6,489 nt of DNA from Acidimicrobiaceae bacterium (GTDB taxonomy: Bacteria; Actinomycetota; Acidimicrobiia; Acidimicrobiales; Acidimicrobiaceae). Positions 1-6,104 of the stretch are shown piece by piece (the stretch's first letter is position 1; each line of letters opens with the position of its first letter). Position numbers and translations under genes: made by a program. A model generated the notes under the pieces. The model saw only the letters and a list, made by a program, of their open reading frames with translations, did not search any database and was not told the DNA's origin. The stretch is taken from contig JABEUO010000027.1 in the NCBI GenBank assembly GCA_013044415.1, forward strand, positions 1 to 6,489. Direction: 5' to 3'.

Positions 1-381
1 CTGTCCGTAGTCGTTTGAATAACTAAAGACTTGCAGAGTCCCTCGCTATGTTCAACTAATGGTCACGGACAGTCGAACCCTACTAATTTCCGAAGAACCC
101 TGTTAGGCCTAACCTATTTAGGTGCCCAAAAATAAGTCCCGGCGACGCCGACAGTTTCTGATGAGGGTATTTACTCGGCTAAAAGTTGAATTTCGCCCAA
201 ATCGGAAGTCGGGAGCAAAAACGCCACTATCTGGTATTTCGGTTATCAACTCGACGAAAACGGACACCAACGAAATCTTTCGGCAACTGCATACAAAGCT
301 GAGCACAAACAGAGTCTTTCCACTCCCGCCTAAATGAATGGAACAGACCGATCAATTGCGGGCCGAAATAGGAATATTCAG
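1..381. other. gene-poor region left of tRNA-Arg(CCT)
   Basis: I see no convincing gene here. All three plus-strand frames reach a stop codon within the first 30 bases, and the minus-strand frames over 1-117 are also broken by stops, so no gene runs in from the left edge. A 71-codon plus-strand frame (GTG at 122 to 337) encodes a very basic peptide with an RRRR run, but it has no Shine-Dalgarno sequence and no recognisable family. It overlaps a minus-strand frame of similar length, so I do not call it. The stretch does hold an 8-base inverted repeat (1-8 against 65-72) and a 12-base palindrome (102-113). No T-rich hairpin terminator for the minus-strand tRNA was found. Confidence 0.5.
102..113. 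repeat. perfect 12-base palindrome GTTAGGCCTAAC
   Basis: The sequence GTTAGGCCTAAC equals its own reverse complement over all 12 bases and has no spacer. A symmetric site this long in non-coding DNA could be an operator for a dimeric repressor, but no regulator gene is nearby and no clear promoter surrounds it. It lies just before the weak small open frame that starts at 122. It may be chance. Confidence 0.3.
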
Positions 382-453
382 TGCCCCCGGCAGGATTCGA
401 ACCTGCGCACACGGTTTAGGAAACCGATGCTCTATCCCCTGAGCTACGGGGGC
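382..453 (-). tRNA. tRNA-Arg(CCT)
   Basis: The minus strand folds into a complete cloverleaf of 72 bases. The acceptor arm GCCCCCG pairs with CGGGGGC. The D arm is GCTC/GAGC, the anticodon loop is TTCCTAA, and the T arm is GCAGG-TTCGAAT-CCTGC. The anticodon CCT reads the arginine codon AGG. The discriminator base is A at 382, and CCA is not encoded, so it must be added after transcription. The 27-43 pair closing the anticodon stem is a T-T mismatch; the other four pairs are intact. It lies 98 bases downstream of xseB on the same strand, and a -10-like element at 482-487 suggests it also has its own promoter. Confidence 0.97.
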
Positions 454-481
454 AATCCACCTAATCGCCAGGACCTCAAAC

Positions 482-487
482 AGACTA
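482..487 (-). promoter_or_regulatory. candidate -10 element of tRNA-Arg(CCT)
   Basis: On the minus strand this reads TAGTCT, which fits the TAnnnT pattern, 28 bases before the first base of the tRNA. It is part of a 10-base sequence (480-489) repeated exactly upstream of the other Arg tRNA (3832-3841). No good TTGACA-like -35 box lies at the usual distance, so the call rests on the shared decamer and its position. Confidence 0.4.
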
Positions 488-551
488 GTGAACTTTATCC
501 CTTCGTGGTGCACTACCTTTGAACTTCGCTAAAGCAACCTGCATTCCGGCC

Positions 552-782
552 TTAATCTTCGACGTCGGCCAGCAGTACAGTAATCTCCTCTTCGACGCTC
601 CTAATTTTCTTCTTGCAGGTGGCAACTAGAAATCGCGCCCTCTCTACTAGGGTCTTCAACTCATCAATGCCAACGTCGTCACCTTCTAGACGAGTGACAA
701 TCTGATCCAGTTCACTCTTGGCCGCATCGTAACTAAGTTCTCCAGTTTCACCATGGTCATTTTCAGTCCCTGACTCCGCCAC
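552..782 (-). CDS. xseB: exodeoxyribonuclease VII small subunit
   Basis: This 76-residue protein is the small helical subunit of exonuclease VII, a cytoplasmic enzyme that degrades single-stranded DNA from both ends into oligonucleotides. Several small subunits bind the long C-terminal helices of XseA. The family core is visible from residue 16: LSYDAAKSELDQIVTRLEGD, then a second helix with the usual spacing (IDELKTLVERARFLVATCKK), ending in an acidic tail. The length is normal for XseB (about 75-85). It starts with GTG at 780-782, and no ATG is available near the N-terminus. A GAGGA sequence, embedded in the last xseA codons, lies 8 bases upstream. The 20-base overlap with xseA implies translational coupling, which suits a complex with a large excess of small subunit. 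The sequence is divergent but the assignment is secure. Confidence 0.93.
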   Translation of the reverse strand: MAESGTENDHGETGELSYDAAKSELDQIVTRLEGDDVGIDELKTLVERARFLVATCKKKIRSVEEEITVLLADVED

Positions 783-2238
783 TTTTCACTTCCTCAACTC
801 TTCCTACGAGACTTCCATCAGAAAAATGGGCCCTAAAGCCGTCACCTGCCTCGAGTTCGCCGGCCGATCTTATCCTGCGATTGGTCGGCAACCCCTCAAT
901 CAGAACATACCCCTTTTGAAGGACCTCAGTCGGATCAAGTGATCCGAGCCTGGCTTGCGCCAGTTCGAGTTCAAGGGCGATACGTTTTAGCTTCACTACA
1001 ACCCATCCGCCGATAGCCGCTCGACCATCTAGATCAATCCGTTCAGTTCGAGCGATCACGGCAGAACCATTGACTAATCTCATGGCACCCTGCTGCAACT
1101 CCATCTTATGGAGGTGAACCTTCCCATGGCTGGCGGTAATTAGATCTCCCATGGCAAAGTCCACGTCATTCTCGAAGCGTGAAATCGTCCTAAGAAGCAG
1201 AGATCTGAACATGTCCTTTCGCAAAAGCAGGCCCTTTTCTCTGTAGAGATACTCCTTAGACGACCGCTCGAGAGCCCTCGACCTCGACCTCAACTCCGTA
1301 CTATTTTTCTGAACAGTTGCCCTCGACAGGATCGCTATTCGATCGAGCGAGAACCTCAACCCCTCGATAAAGGCGCTATTCCAATCGACCACCGCCCTGC
1401 CAACGTCTAAGGGGACATCCAAGGTAGCGTTTGCAACCTCAGTAACCAACGGTCGGTCGGTAGAGTGGCCAATCCCGCACCAAAGCGGAATCCTCGAGCC
1501 AATAACCGCACGAACTACTTGTTCATTGTCAAAGAGCGCTAGTTCCGATGAAGACCCGCCACCTCTGAGGAGAACAATGAGATCGAAGTCACCTCGAGCA
1601 GCCACCGAGATACCTTTAGCCAGCGAGGCCGCCGATGATTCGCCAGTGGTTCGGACGTCAAAAAGATGAATCTTAAATCGGAAGCCGCTGTTGGTCAGCT
1701 GCCTTAAGAAGTCCTCTTTAACTACTCCCGCCCAGGACGTTACCACGGCTATATTTTCTATTACTGAAGGCGGCCGCAATAAACAATTATTCGAGAAAAC
1801 CCCTTCCGTGACGAGCTTAGCCCTCAGTTTTTCTCGCTCCAAGAACCTCTTCTCGACCAGTGAATCGACATCGAGGGCCTCGACGATGAAAGTTAAGGTT
1901 CCACGCTTTTGATAAAAGTCCGGCCGACCAAGTAGTCGTACTTCAAGCTCGGTGGTCAACTGCGACAAGCCCTTGGCCGCCATCTCTCTAGCAATTCTCG
2001 TGTAACTACCTGAAAAAATGGCGACATTTAGCTGTGCTACAATTTCGCCCCGTCCCTGGGACCTTTCCACGAGCTCTATATATCTGTGGCCCCCGACGAG
2101 GGAGATTCTCTGGATAGTGCCCCGAATCCAAACTTGGCCAATTTCTGCCTCTAACGTACCTTTAACTAGCCTGGAAAATCCACCCACACTATAGGTCTGA
2201 CCGTCCCATGCACTCGACAAGCTCGACCCCCTATTCAC
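763..2238 (-). CDS. xseA: exodeoxyribonuclease VII large subunit
   Basis: This 491-residue protein is the catalytic subunit of exonuclease VII, which removes single-stranded DNA during repair and recombination. An N-terminal OB fold (about residues 16-120, beginning YSVGGFSRLVKG) is followed by the catalytic domain (about 125-290), a long helical region (about 290-440) that should bind XseB, and a C-terminal domain with the family signature LQKGYVLI and a DGSLVGRV end. Family hallmarks are RGGGS (225-229), with D176 in VVKEDF, and GHSTD (257-261), so the Asp, Arg, His and Asp implicated in catalysis in the E. coli enzyme are kept. It is divergent: the usual GHETD has Ser for Glu, and the usual TPTAAAE stretch is replaced by VPLDVGRA. 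The start is uncertain. GTG at 2238 has only a weak GGGG upstream, while TTG at 2220 has AGGGGG six bases before it; both keep the OB fold. Confidence 0.95.
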   Translation of the reverse strand: MNRGSSLSSAWDGQTYSVGGFSRLVKGTLEAEIGQVWIRGTIQRISLVGGHRYIELVERSQGRGEIVAQLNVAIFSGSYTRIAREMAAKGLSQLTTELEVRLLGRPDFYQKRGTLTFIVEALDVDSLVEKRFLEREKLRAKLVTEGVFSNNCLLRPPSVIENIAVVTSWAGVVKEDFLRQLTNSGFRFKIHLFDVRTTGESSAASLAKGISVAARGDFDLIVLLRGGGSSSELALFDNEQVVRAVIGSRIPLWCGIGHSTDRPLVTEVANATLDVPLDVGRAVVDWNSAFIEGLRFSLDRIAILSRATVQKNSTELRSRSRALERSSKEYLYREKGLLLRKDMFRSLLLRTISRFENDVDFAMGDLITASHGKVHLHKMELQQGAMRLVNGSAVIARTERIDLDGRAAIGGWVVVKLKRIALELELAQARLGSLDPTEVLQKGYVLIEGLPTNRRIRSAGELEAGDGFRAHFSDGSLVGRVEEVKSGGVRD

Positions 2239-2455
2239 GCTGGCCCCGGTCGATTAACCTTACATACCTTCAGAAGAAGTCCTCGACCACAATTCGAGGA
2301 GCATTTGGTCCGATTGTCCATGGTGCAATGAACTTTTCCAAATATCAAATCCAATTATTCACATTTCCCAGGTATCACACATCTTTTCTGAGCTATAGAT
2401 AAAGGTATGGCCTAAAGCTTTCAGGCTTTCGACAGAGGCACGACTGGAATTTGTG

Positions 2456-2462
2456 AAAGGAG
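2456..2462 (+). promoter_or_regulatory. Shine-Dalgarno site deciding the start at 2468
   Basis: AAAGGAG lies five bases before GTG at 2468. Two earlier in-frame GTG codons (2453 and 2462) either precede this site or overlap it, so they are unlikely to be the start. The rest of the divergent gap (2239-2467) shows only a weak TATAGA (2394-2399) without a matching -35 box. I found no confident promoter there for either this gene or xseA. Confidence 0.6.
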
Positions 2463-2467
2463 TGAAC

Positions 2468-3550
2468 GTGTTAGACGCTTCGGCCCGAGACTACCTACTA
2501 TTAGCACTTGGATCGACTTTTCTTGCACTAGCCACTGCCCTTTCCCCTTTCATTGAGCTTAAATCGGCATTCGCCTCCAAAGTTCAGTCACACAAGTTGT
2601 TTGCGATTTTTACTATCTTCAGCTACATCGTGGGTGCTTCCGCCACCTTCGTATTTCTAAAGGCCCAGACATCGGCTACCATGTCGCTGACTCGGGAGTC
2701 TGTGCTTATATCGCTTGTGGCACTTGCCGCCCTACCAGTTGCCGACCGGATCGTCAGGTTATTTTCGAGGTCCGATGGACCCGGCAGGGGCAAGTCGATC
2801 TGGGTAGTCAACCTAATTGGCGGGATATCGTCTGCACTCTTGGCACTTTTCGCCATCGTTTCGGTCCAGACGGTGACCGCCCCCACGCTTTTAGTCGCAC
2901 TACTAATGGTTTCGCTAATAGTCTCGGTGGGGTCAGCAGTGGCACACTTATCCCAAATCTTTGAACTTAAAACTCCTTGGATAAGAACGGGTATCTTCTT
3001 GGCCTCACTCGGCCTACTAGGAGCAAGCAGTTCGGCGATTTCATCGAGTACCTCCTTTGCCCTTGGAGGAAGTCAGCCGCAGGCGCTAGCTAAGGTGAGT
3101 TCGTCGCACCTTCCGAAGACCAATAGGCAAATAAGCAGCATTTCTGCTTCGCAGGCGGCTGGACTTTCATCCTACTACTTGTCGTTCAAAGGCGTAGAGA
3201 CCGTCTCAAAACCTAATTTTCACCAAGTAGTTAAGGTTGGCTTCTTTGGATCGCTCGATAACGGAAGGGGCGGGAGGTTACACATACTCGCTTGGGGAGT
3301 TCCACAGCCAGACGGATCCCTAGCCCTTGATGGCTCCAACACTCTGGCACAGATAAGGCAGATAAAGCTGAACGGAATGGGACCTGTCAAGCTGTTTACG
3401 GCTCGAGCGGTCAGGGGAACACTCCTGTTCCCGGGGAACAGGTATTACGACTACCTACTCAGCTATACACCAACTGGGGAGACCACGGTAAAGGGTGAGT
3501 TTGTACTCTATCCAAGACATGGCGGGCCACAGAGTAGCTCGTTGGTGTAA
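2468..3550 (+). CDS. six-segment membrane protein with C-terminal extracytoplasmic domain, unknown function
   Basis: I do not recognise this 360-residue protein. Hydrophobic stretches at about 8-28, 44-66, 77-97, 111-134, 138-160 and 172-192 suggest six membrane helices. Positive charges cluster in the loops at 29-43, 98-110 and 165-173, so by the positive-inside rule both ends should be outside. A Ser-rich linker (about 188-228) leads to a C-terminal domain (about 235-350) that looks rich in beta strands, with LHILAWGVP, a PDGSLALDG turn and paired aromatic strands near its end (YYDYLLSY, KGEFVLYP). No haem-binding His pairs, ATP-binding loop, protease motif or lipobox is seen. GTG at 2468 is chosen as the start for its Shine-Dalgarno site. 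It stands alone, divergent from xseA and convergent with tRNA-Arg(TCT). That it is a real gene is well supported by its length and consistent topology; its function is open. Confidence 0.85.
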   Translation: MLDASARDYLLLALGSTFLALATALSPFIELKSAFASKVQSHKLFAIFTIFSYIVGASATFVFLKAQTSATMSLTRESVLISLVALAALPVADRIVRLFSRSDGPGRGKSIWVVNLIGGISSALLALFAIVSVQTVTAPTLLVALLMVSLIVSVGSAVAHLSQIFELKTPWIRTGIFLASLGLLGASSSAISSSTSFALGGSQPQALAKVSSSHLPKTNRQISSISASQAAGLSSYYLSFKGVETVSKPNFHQVVKVGFFGSLDNGRGGRLHILAWGVPQPDGSLALDGSNTLAQIRQIKLNGMGPVKLFTARAVRGTLLFPGNRYYDYLLSYTPTGETTVKGEFVLYPRHGGPQSSSLV

Positions 3551-3751
3551 CTATCCGATAAGTGCCCCAGTCGACTCTTTCCCCCTTACTAACAGCTTCG
3601 ATCTAACAGCACTTCGTAGGCGACGAGGGAAAATGAAATCTCGTGTCCATCTGGAGAATAACCACGCAGCAGGGGGCCGCAATCCTCCCCGTCGAGCAAA
3701 GTTTGATACTGACGCCGGGAATGGATTAGAAGAATCAAAAAACCAGTGGCG

Positions 3752-3824
3752 CGCCCCCGGTAGGAATCGAACCTACGACCAATTGCTTAGAAGGCAACTG
3801 CTCTATCCGCTGAGCTACAGGGGC
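3752..3824 (-). tRNA. tRNA-Arg(TCT)
   Basis: The minus strand folds into a 73-base cloverleaf. The acceptor arm GCCCCTG pairs with CGGGGGC (one T-G wobble). The D arm is GCTC/GAGC, the anticodon stem is GTTGC/GCAAT with loop CTTCTAA, and the T arm is GTAGG-TTCGATT-CCTAC. The anticodon TCT reads AGA and, by wobble, AGG. The discriminator is G at 3752 and CCA is not encoded. It lies 45 bases downstream of the acetyltransferase gene on the same strand. A run of six T residues (minus strand, 3737-3742) begins nine bases past the 3' end and may aid termination, though no proper stem precedes it. Confidence 0.97.
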
Positions 3825-3833
3825 CAACGATAC

Positions 3834-3839
3834 AGACTA
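3834..3839 (-). promoter_or_regulatory. candidate -10 element of tRNA-Arg(TCT)
   Basis: The minus strand reads TAGTCT, ending nine bases before the tRNA's first base, so a transcript would begin about two bases upstream of the mature 5' end. It lies inside the decamer ACTAGTCTGT (3832-3841 on the minus strand), repeated exactly upstream of tRNA-Arg(CCT). No strong -35 box is visible. Read-through from the acetyltransferase gene is the alternative source of transcription. Confidence 0.4.
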
Positions 3840-3869
3840 GTTAGTTTTTGCCTCACTTGAGACAGAGCG

Positions 3870-4379
3870 CTACATCTTCTCGTCAGCGAAATAGGAGAGG
3901 ACAATAAGGTCCTGGAATGCACCACTGCGATCTATGACTTGATTCCTAAATAGCGCCTCTGGAACAAATCCCATGGATTCAAAGACCCGCTTTACTGGCG
4001 TTTGTGGCGCTAGGACTTCCACGAAAACCTTCTTCAGACCTTTCTTTACTCCGGCGTCAACGGCCGCCTTTGCTAGAGTTCCACCGAGTCCTTTGCCCCT
4101 CTGGTCCGGAGCCACCACAAGGCGGAGCTCGCCCACATGGCTCTCCCAGCCACCCATTGCCAAAGTGGCTGCGTAACCCACGATGTCATTACCTTTGGTC
4201 GTTGCAACTAGGCGATGGTTGACATCGTCGGTTGTCCAAGATGAGATCAAATGAGAATCCAACACGTCCTCTTTGAAAAAGTTCCTGTCAGTTTCGGCGA
4301 TTCCTTGGAAGAAGCGGGCTAACTGTGGAGCGTCAGTCCCTTCAATCTTGCGAATCTCAAACCAACTCTTTTCGTTCAT
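3870..4379 (-). CDS. GNAT-family N-acetyltransferase
   Basis: This 169-residue protein is a single-domain GNAT enzyme that should transfer an acetyl group from acetyl-CoA to an amine of unknown identity. The strand before the cofactor loop (ELRLVVAPD, 84-92) runs into the pyrophosphate-binding motif QRGKGLG (93-99), followed by the usual helix and the FESMGF motif (133-138) near the end, which is typical of the fold. The start ATG at 4379 is chosen because it lies 25 bases after the phaC stop, has GGGGGA just upstream and begins close to the first strand. ATG codons at 4394 and 4400 are also possible, and the frame stays open into phaC as far as 4445. It appears to be the third gene of the phaE-phaC operon. 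A role in PHA metabolism is not shown by the sequence; many GNAT genes are simply carried along in operons. Confidence 0.88.
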   Translation of the reverse strand: MNEKSWFEIRKIEGTDAPQLARFFQGIAETDRNFFKEDVLDSHLISSWTTDDVNHRLVATTKGNDIVGYAATLAMGGWESHVGELRLVVAPDQRGKGLGGTLAKAAVDAGVKKGLKKVFVEVLAPQTPVKRVFESMGFVPEALFRNQVIDRSGAFQDLIVLSYFADEKM

Positions 4380-4404
4380 CGGTCCCCCATCCATTTCCAT
4401 GGCC

Positions 4405-5487
4405 TTAAGAAAGCAACTCACTTCTGCCCTCAATCCAATCCGCAATCTTTGGCATAGTCACTCTGTTCGCTTGTCTACCAACAATCAGCCCAGCGTGACC
4501 CGCCGGAAGTCTCAACTCAACGGCGTCCTTTGATCCGACAAGTGCAACAACGGGAGTTGCTGCATCGATCGGCACTATATGATCCTTCTCCGCCACCACG
4601 TTGAGTACAGAGCACTTTATCGAGATCAGGGAAACAACCTCTCCTCCGAGCTCGCAGGATCCAGTCGCCAAGCAATTCTTCCTGATAAACAGGTCGACGA
4701 TCTGAAGGAACACTCCTCCAGGAAAAGGTATATGCTCTCCAGTCCACCTAGTCATGGCTAAGTAGCCGTCCATAAACTCATCGTCCCATAGATTTTCAAC
4801 CAAATTGGCGCGGTTTACAATATCGCCGGTCGGTTTTAGCAGTCGGAAGGAGTTGGCTATATCATCTGCAGGAACGTTTCCGTCCCACCCGAGTAACTTC
4901 TGCGGTTCGATCTTGTCAACCTTCAATAGGTCCACTAAGGGACCCATGGCCGAAAAGTCAATCGGACTTGCCATAGTCACGAGATTCCTTATTGGGGCAT
5001 CTGAGTGCGAAGCCACATACAGCAGGGCCAAATCTCCCCCTAAGCAGTACCCATAGAGCGTGACGTCCTTTGCCCCGGAAACCCTGATAGCGTTTTCCAC
5101 GACTTTGGCCAGATAATCATGGGTATAGGTCTCCAATGAGTTGCTCGCTTCGAAGCCATCGGGCACTCCCCAATCGACTAGGAAAACATCGAATCCCCTG
5201 CCCAATAGGTACTCTACCAGGCTCTTGTTCGGGCGGAGATCCAATACATAGCTTCGGCTGATCAGACTCATAACCAACACAATCGGGGTCGAATAGAGCC
5301 GTTTATCGCTTTTATACCTAAAAAGTTGAACCTTGTCATAACTCCAGACGGTCTCTTTTGGAGTTATGCCAACCTCAATCTTTTCGGCACCAACGAAGTA
5401 CTTGAACCCATTTCGAGCCCTCGCAACACTTCGATTCAACTCCGCGAACAGATCCTCTATGGCGTCGGGGAGTCCGAATTCCTTCAA
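4405..5487 (-). CDS. phaC: class III polyhydroxyalkanoate synthase catalytic subunit PhaC
   Basis: This 360-residue alpha/beta hydrolase-fold enzyme polymerises (R)-3-hydroxyacyl-CoA into polyester at the surface of storage granules, releasing CoA. The lipase-like box GYCLGG (146-151) carries the nucleophile C148, D302 lies in AEKDHIVP, and H331 in AGHAGLIVG. This is the complete Cys-Asp-His triad, almost at the numbering of the Allochromatium vinosum enzyme (149, 302, 331). The PHA-synthase signature VFLVDWG (101-107) is present. The length matches class III enzymes (about 355) rather than class I or II (about 560-600), so a second subunit is expected, and the gene just upstream supplies a candidate. 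The start is TTG at 5487, four bases after the phaE stop, with GGCGGA about nine bases upstream inside phaE, which suggests coupled translation. AGG arginine codons are common, for example at R57, R97 and R135. Confidence 0.95.
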   Translation of the reverse strand: MKEFGLPDAIEDLFAELNRSVARARNGFKYFVGAEKIEVGITPKETVWSYDKVQLFRYKSDKRLYSTPIVLVMSLISRSYVLDLRPNKSLVEYLLGRGFDVFLVDWGVPDGFEASNSLETYTHDYLAKVVENAIRVSGAKDVTLYGYCLGGDLALLYVASHSDAPIRNLVTMASPIDFSAMGPLVDLLKVDKIEPQKLLGWDGNVPADDIANSFRLLKPTGDIVNRANLVENLWDDEFMDGYLAMTRWTGEHIPFPGGVFLQIVDLFIRKNCLATGSCELGGEVVSLISIKCSVLNVVAEKDHIVPIDAATPVVALVGSKDAVELRLPAGHAGLIVGRQANRVTMPKIADWIEGRSELLS

Positions 5488-5491
5488 TTGG

Positions 5492-5791
5492 CTATTCCGC
5501 CTGGTTTTCTTTCATGTCTTCGATCGACTTGGAGAGTTCGCGGATTCGCCGTTCGAGGCTAGATACCTGCTCTGACAGCTTCTTTAGATCGGTAACAGCA
5601 GGTAAGTTCCACACATGCAATAGATTCTGCGTTGTCTCTTCAAACCGCTTGTTGGCTTCGTAGCGAAGCTTCGTGAGCACAGAAATCAAATCTGCGAACT
5701 CAGACATCCCCACCATGGACTCAAGTTTTGGAGCAACACCCTTTTCAACAAGATCGAAAACATTTCGCCACAAGGGCTTGGGAGAACTCAT
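5492..5791 (-). CDS. phaE: very short PhaE/PhaR-like PHA synthase subunit
   Basis: This 99-residue, mostly helical protein probably activates PhaC as the second subunit of the synthase. Residues 31-60 form an amphipathic helix (EFADLISVLTKLRYEANKRF). The segment NLPAVTDLKKL (62-72) then leads into a heptad-patterned coiled coil (about 68-96). This matches the pattern at the C-terminus of PhaE, where an L-P-T/x-x-D/E turn precedes a coiled coil. Known PhaE proteins are about 360 residues in A. vinosum and about 180 in haloarchaea, and Bacillus PhaR is about 200, so most of the usual N-terminal part is missing. Similar C-terminal ends also occur in phasins of the PhaI/PhaF type, so a granule-bound phasin is the alternative; the position four bases before a class III phaC favours PhaE/PhaR. 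ATG at 5791 is the first start after an in-frame stop and has no Shine-Dalgarno site at normal distance. Confidence 0.75.
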   Translation of the reverse strand: MSSPKPLWRNVFDLVEKGVAPKLESMVGMSEFADLISVLTKLRYEANKRFEETTQNLLHVWNLPAVTDLKKLSEQVSSLERRIRELSKSIEDMKENQAE

Positions 5792-5797
5792 AGTTCT

Positions 5798-5803
5798 ACA
5801 GTA
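5798..5803 (-). promoter_or_regulatory. candidate -10 element for leaderless phaE
   Basis: The minus strand reads TACTGT (TAnnnT), then six bases, then the phaE ATG. A transcript starting at the normal distance from this -10 would begin at or next to the A of the start codon, giving a leaderless message. This would explain why phaE lacks a ribosome binding site: the nearest GGAGA is about 13 bases from the ATG and overlaps the promoter spacer. The -35 position, 17 bases upstream, holds only a weak CAGCCA. The rest of the gap to tRNA-His (5804-5973) shows no gene. Confidence 0.4.
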
Positions 5804-5951
5804 CTCTCCAAATAGCTAAGTGGCTGAACTTCTCCACACAATCGAGCTATCCTTAGGTTGTTTCCTATTGGACAACTGCTCCTCAAGCAAATAAACGGAT
5901 CAAATTCCACCTATCGTCCCCTGACGTGATCAAGGCGACTTATCCAGCGAC

Positions 5952-5957
5952 TAGATT
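5952..5957 (+). promoter_or_regulatory. candidate -10 element of tRNA-His
   Basis: TAGATT fits TAnnnT and ends 16 to 17 bases before the tRNA, giving a leader of about ten bases. It is preceded by AC, as are the -10 candidates of both Arg tRNAs. No convincing -35 box lies 16-18 bases upstream. Confidence 0.3.
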
Positions 5958-5974
5958 ACTCTGACTGGCTCGTG

Positions 5975-6051
5975 GTGGCCGTAGCTCAGTTGGTTAGAGC
6001 GCCAGGTTGTGGCCCTGGAGGTCGGGGGTTCGAGTCCCCTCGGTCACCCCA
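5975..6051 (+). tRNA. tRNA-His(GTG)
   Basis: This is a complete cloverleaf. The acceptor arm GTGGCCG pairs with CGGTCAC (one G-T wobble). The D arm is GCTC/GAGC, the anticodon arm is CCAGG-TTGTGGC-CCTGG, and the T arm is GGGGG-TTCGAGT-CCCCT. The anticodon GTG reads CAC and CAT. The histidine identity features are present: an extra G (-1) is encoded at 5974, facing discriminator C at 6048. CCA is encoded at 6049-6051, unlike in the two Arg tRNAs of this window. Confidence 0.98.
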
Positions 6052-6104
6052 CCCAGCCAATCAAGTACTGACAAGTTTCAAAGTGCACATTTACTTGCTG
6101 GAAC

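Noticed and set aside
122..337. Basic 71-residue plus-strand peptide starting at GTG 122
   Set aside because: A TAACCT six bases before the GTG resembles the leaderless pattern seen at phaE, but no -35 box, family or composition support exists and an overlapping minus-strand frame is equally long. Chance is more likely.
227..522. Frames on both strands across tRNA-Arg(CCT), 227-412 minus and 334-522 plus
   Set aside because: Their protein-like parts are translations of the tRNA gene in sense or antisense; there is no ribosome site or family match.
2208..2402. Plus-strand frame of 64 codons in the xseA to membrane-protein gap
   Set aside because: It starts inside xseA, has no ribosome site and shows no protein-like pattern.
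3751..3758. GC-rich end of tRNA-Arg(TCT) plus T-run as an intrinsic terminator
   Set aside because: Six T residues follow on the minus strand, but the sequence before them is a palindrome with no room for a loop and no separate stem.
3495..3860. Plus-strand frame of 121 codons across tRNA-Arg(TCT)
   Set aside because: Its C-terminal half is the antisense translation of the tRNA, a well-known false protein type, and its start lies inside the membrane-protein gene.
3844..3865. Hairpin between the acetyltransferase gene and tRNA-Arg(TCT) as a terminator
   Set aside because: TGTCTCA and TGAGGCA can pair, but on the minus strand the stem is followed by A residues, not T residues, and the loop is very tight.
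4517..4761. Frames on both strands inside phaC
   Set aside because: They are shadows of phaC, whose catalytic residues and full length leave no doubt about the coding frame.
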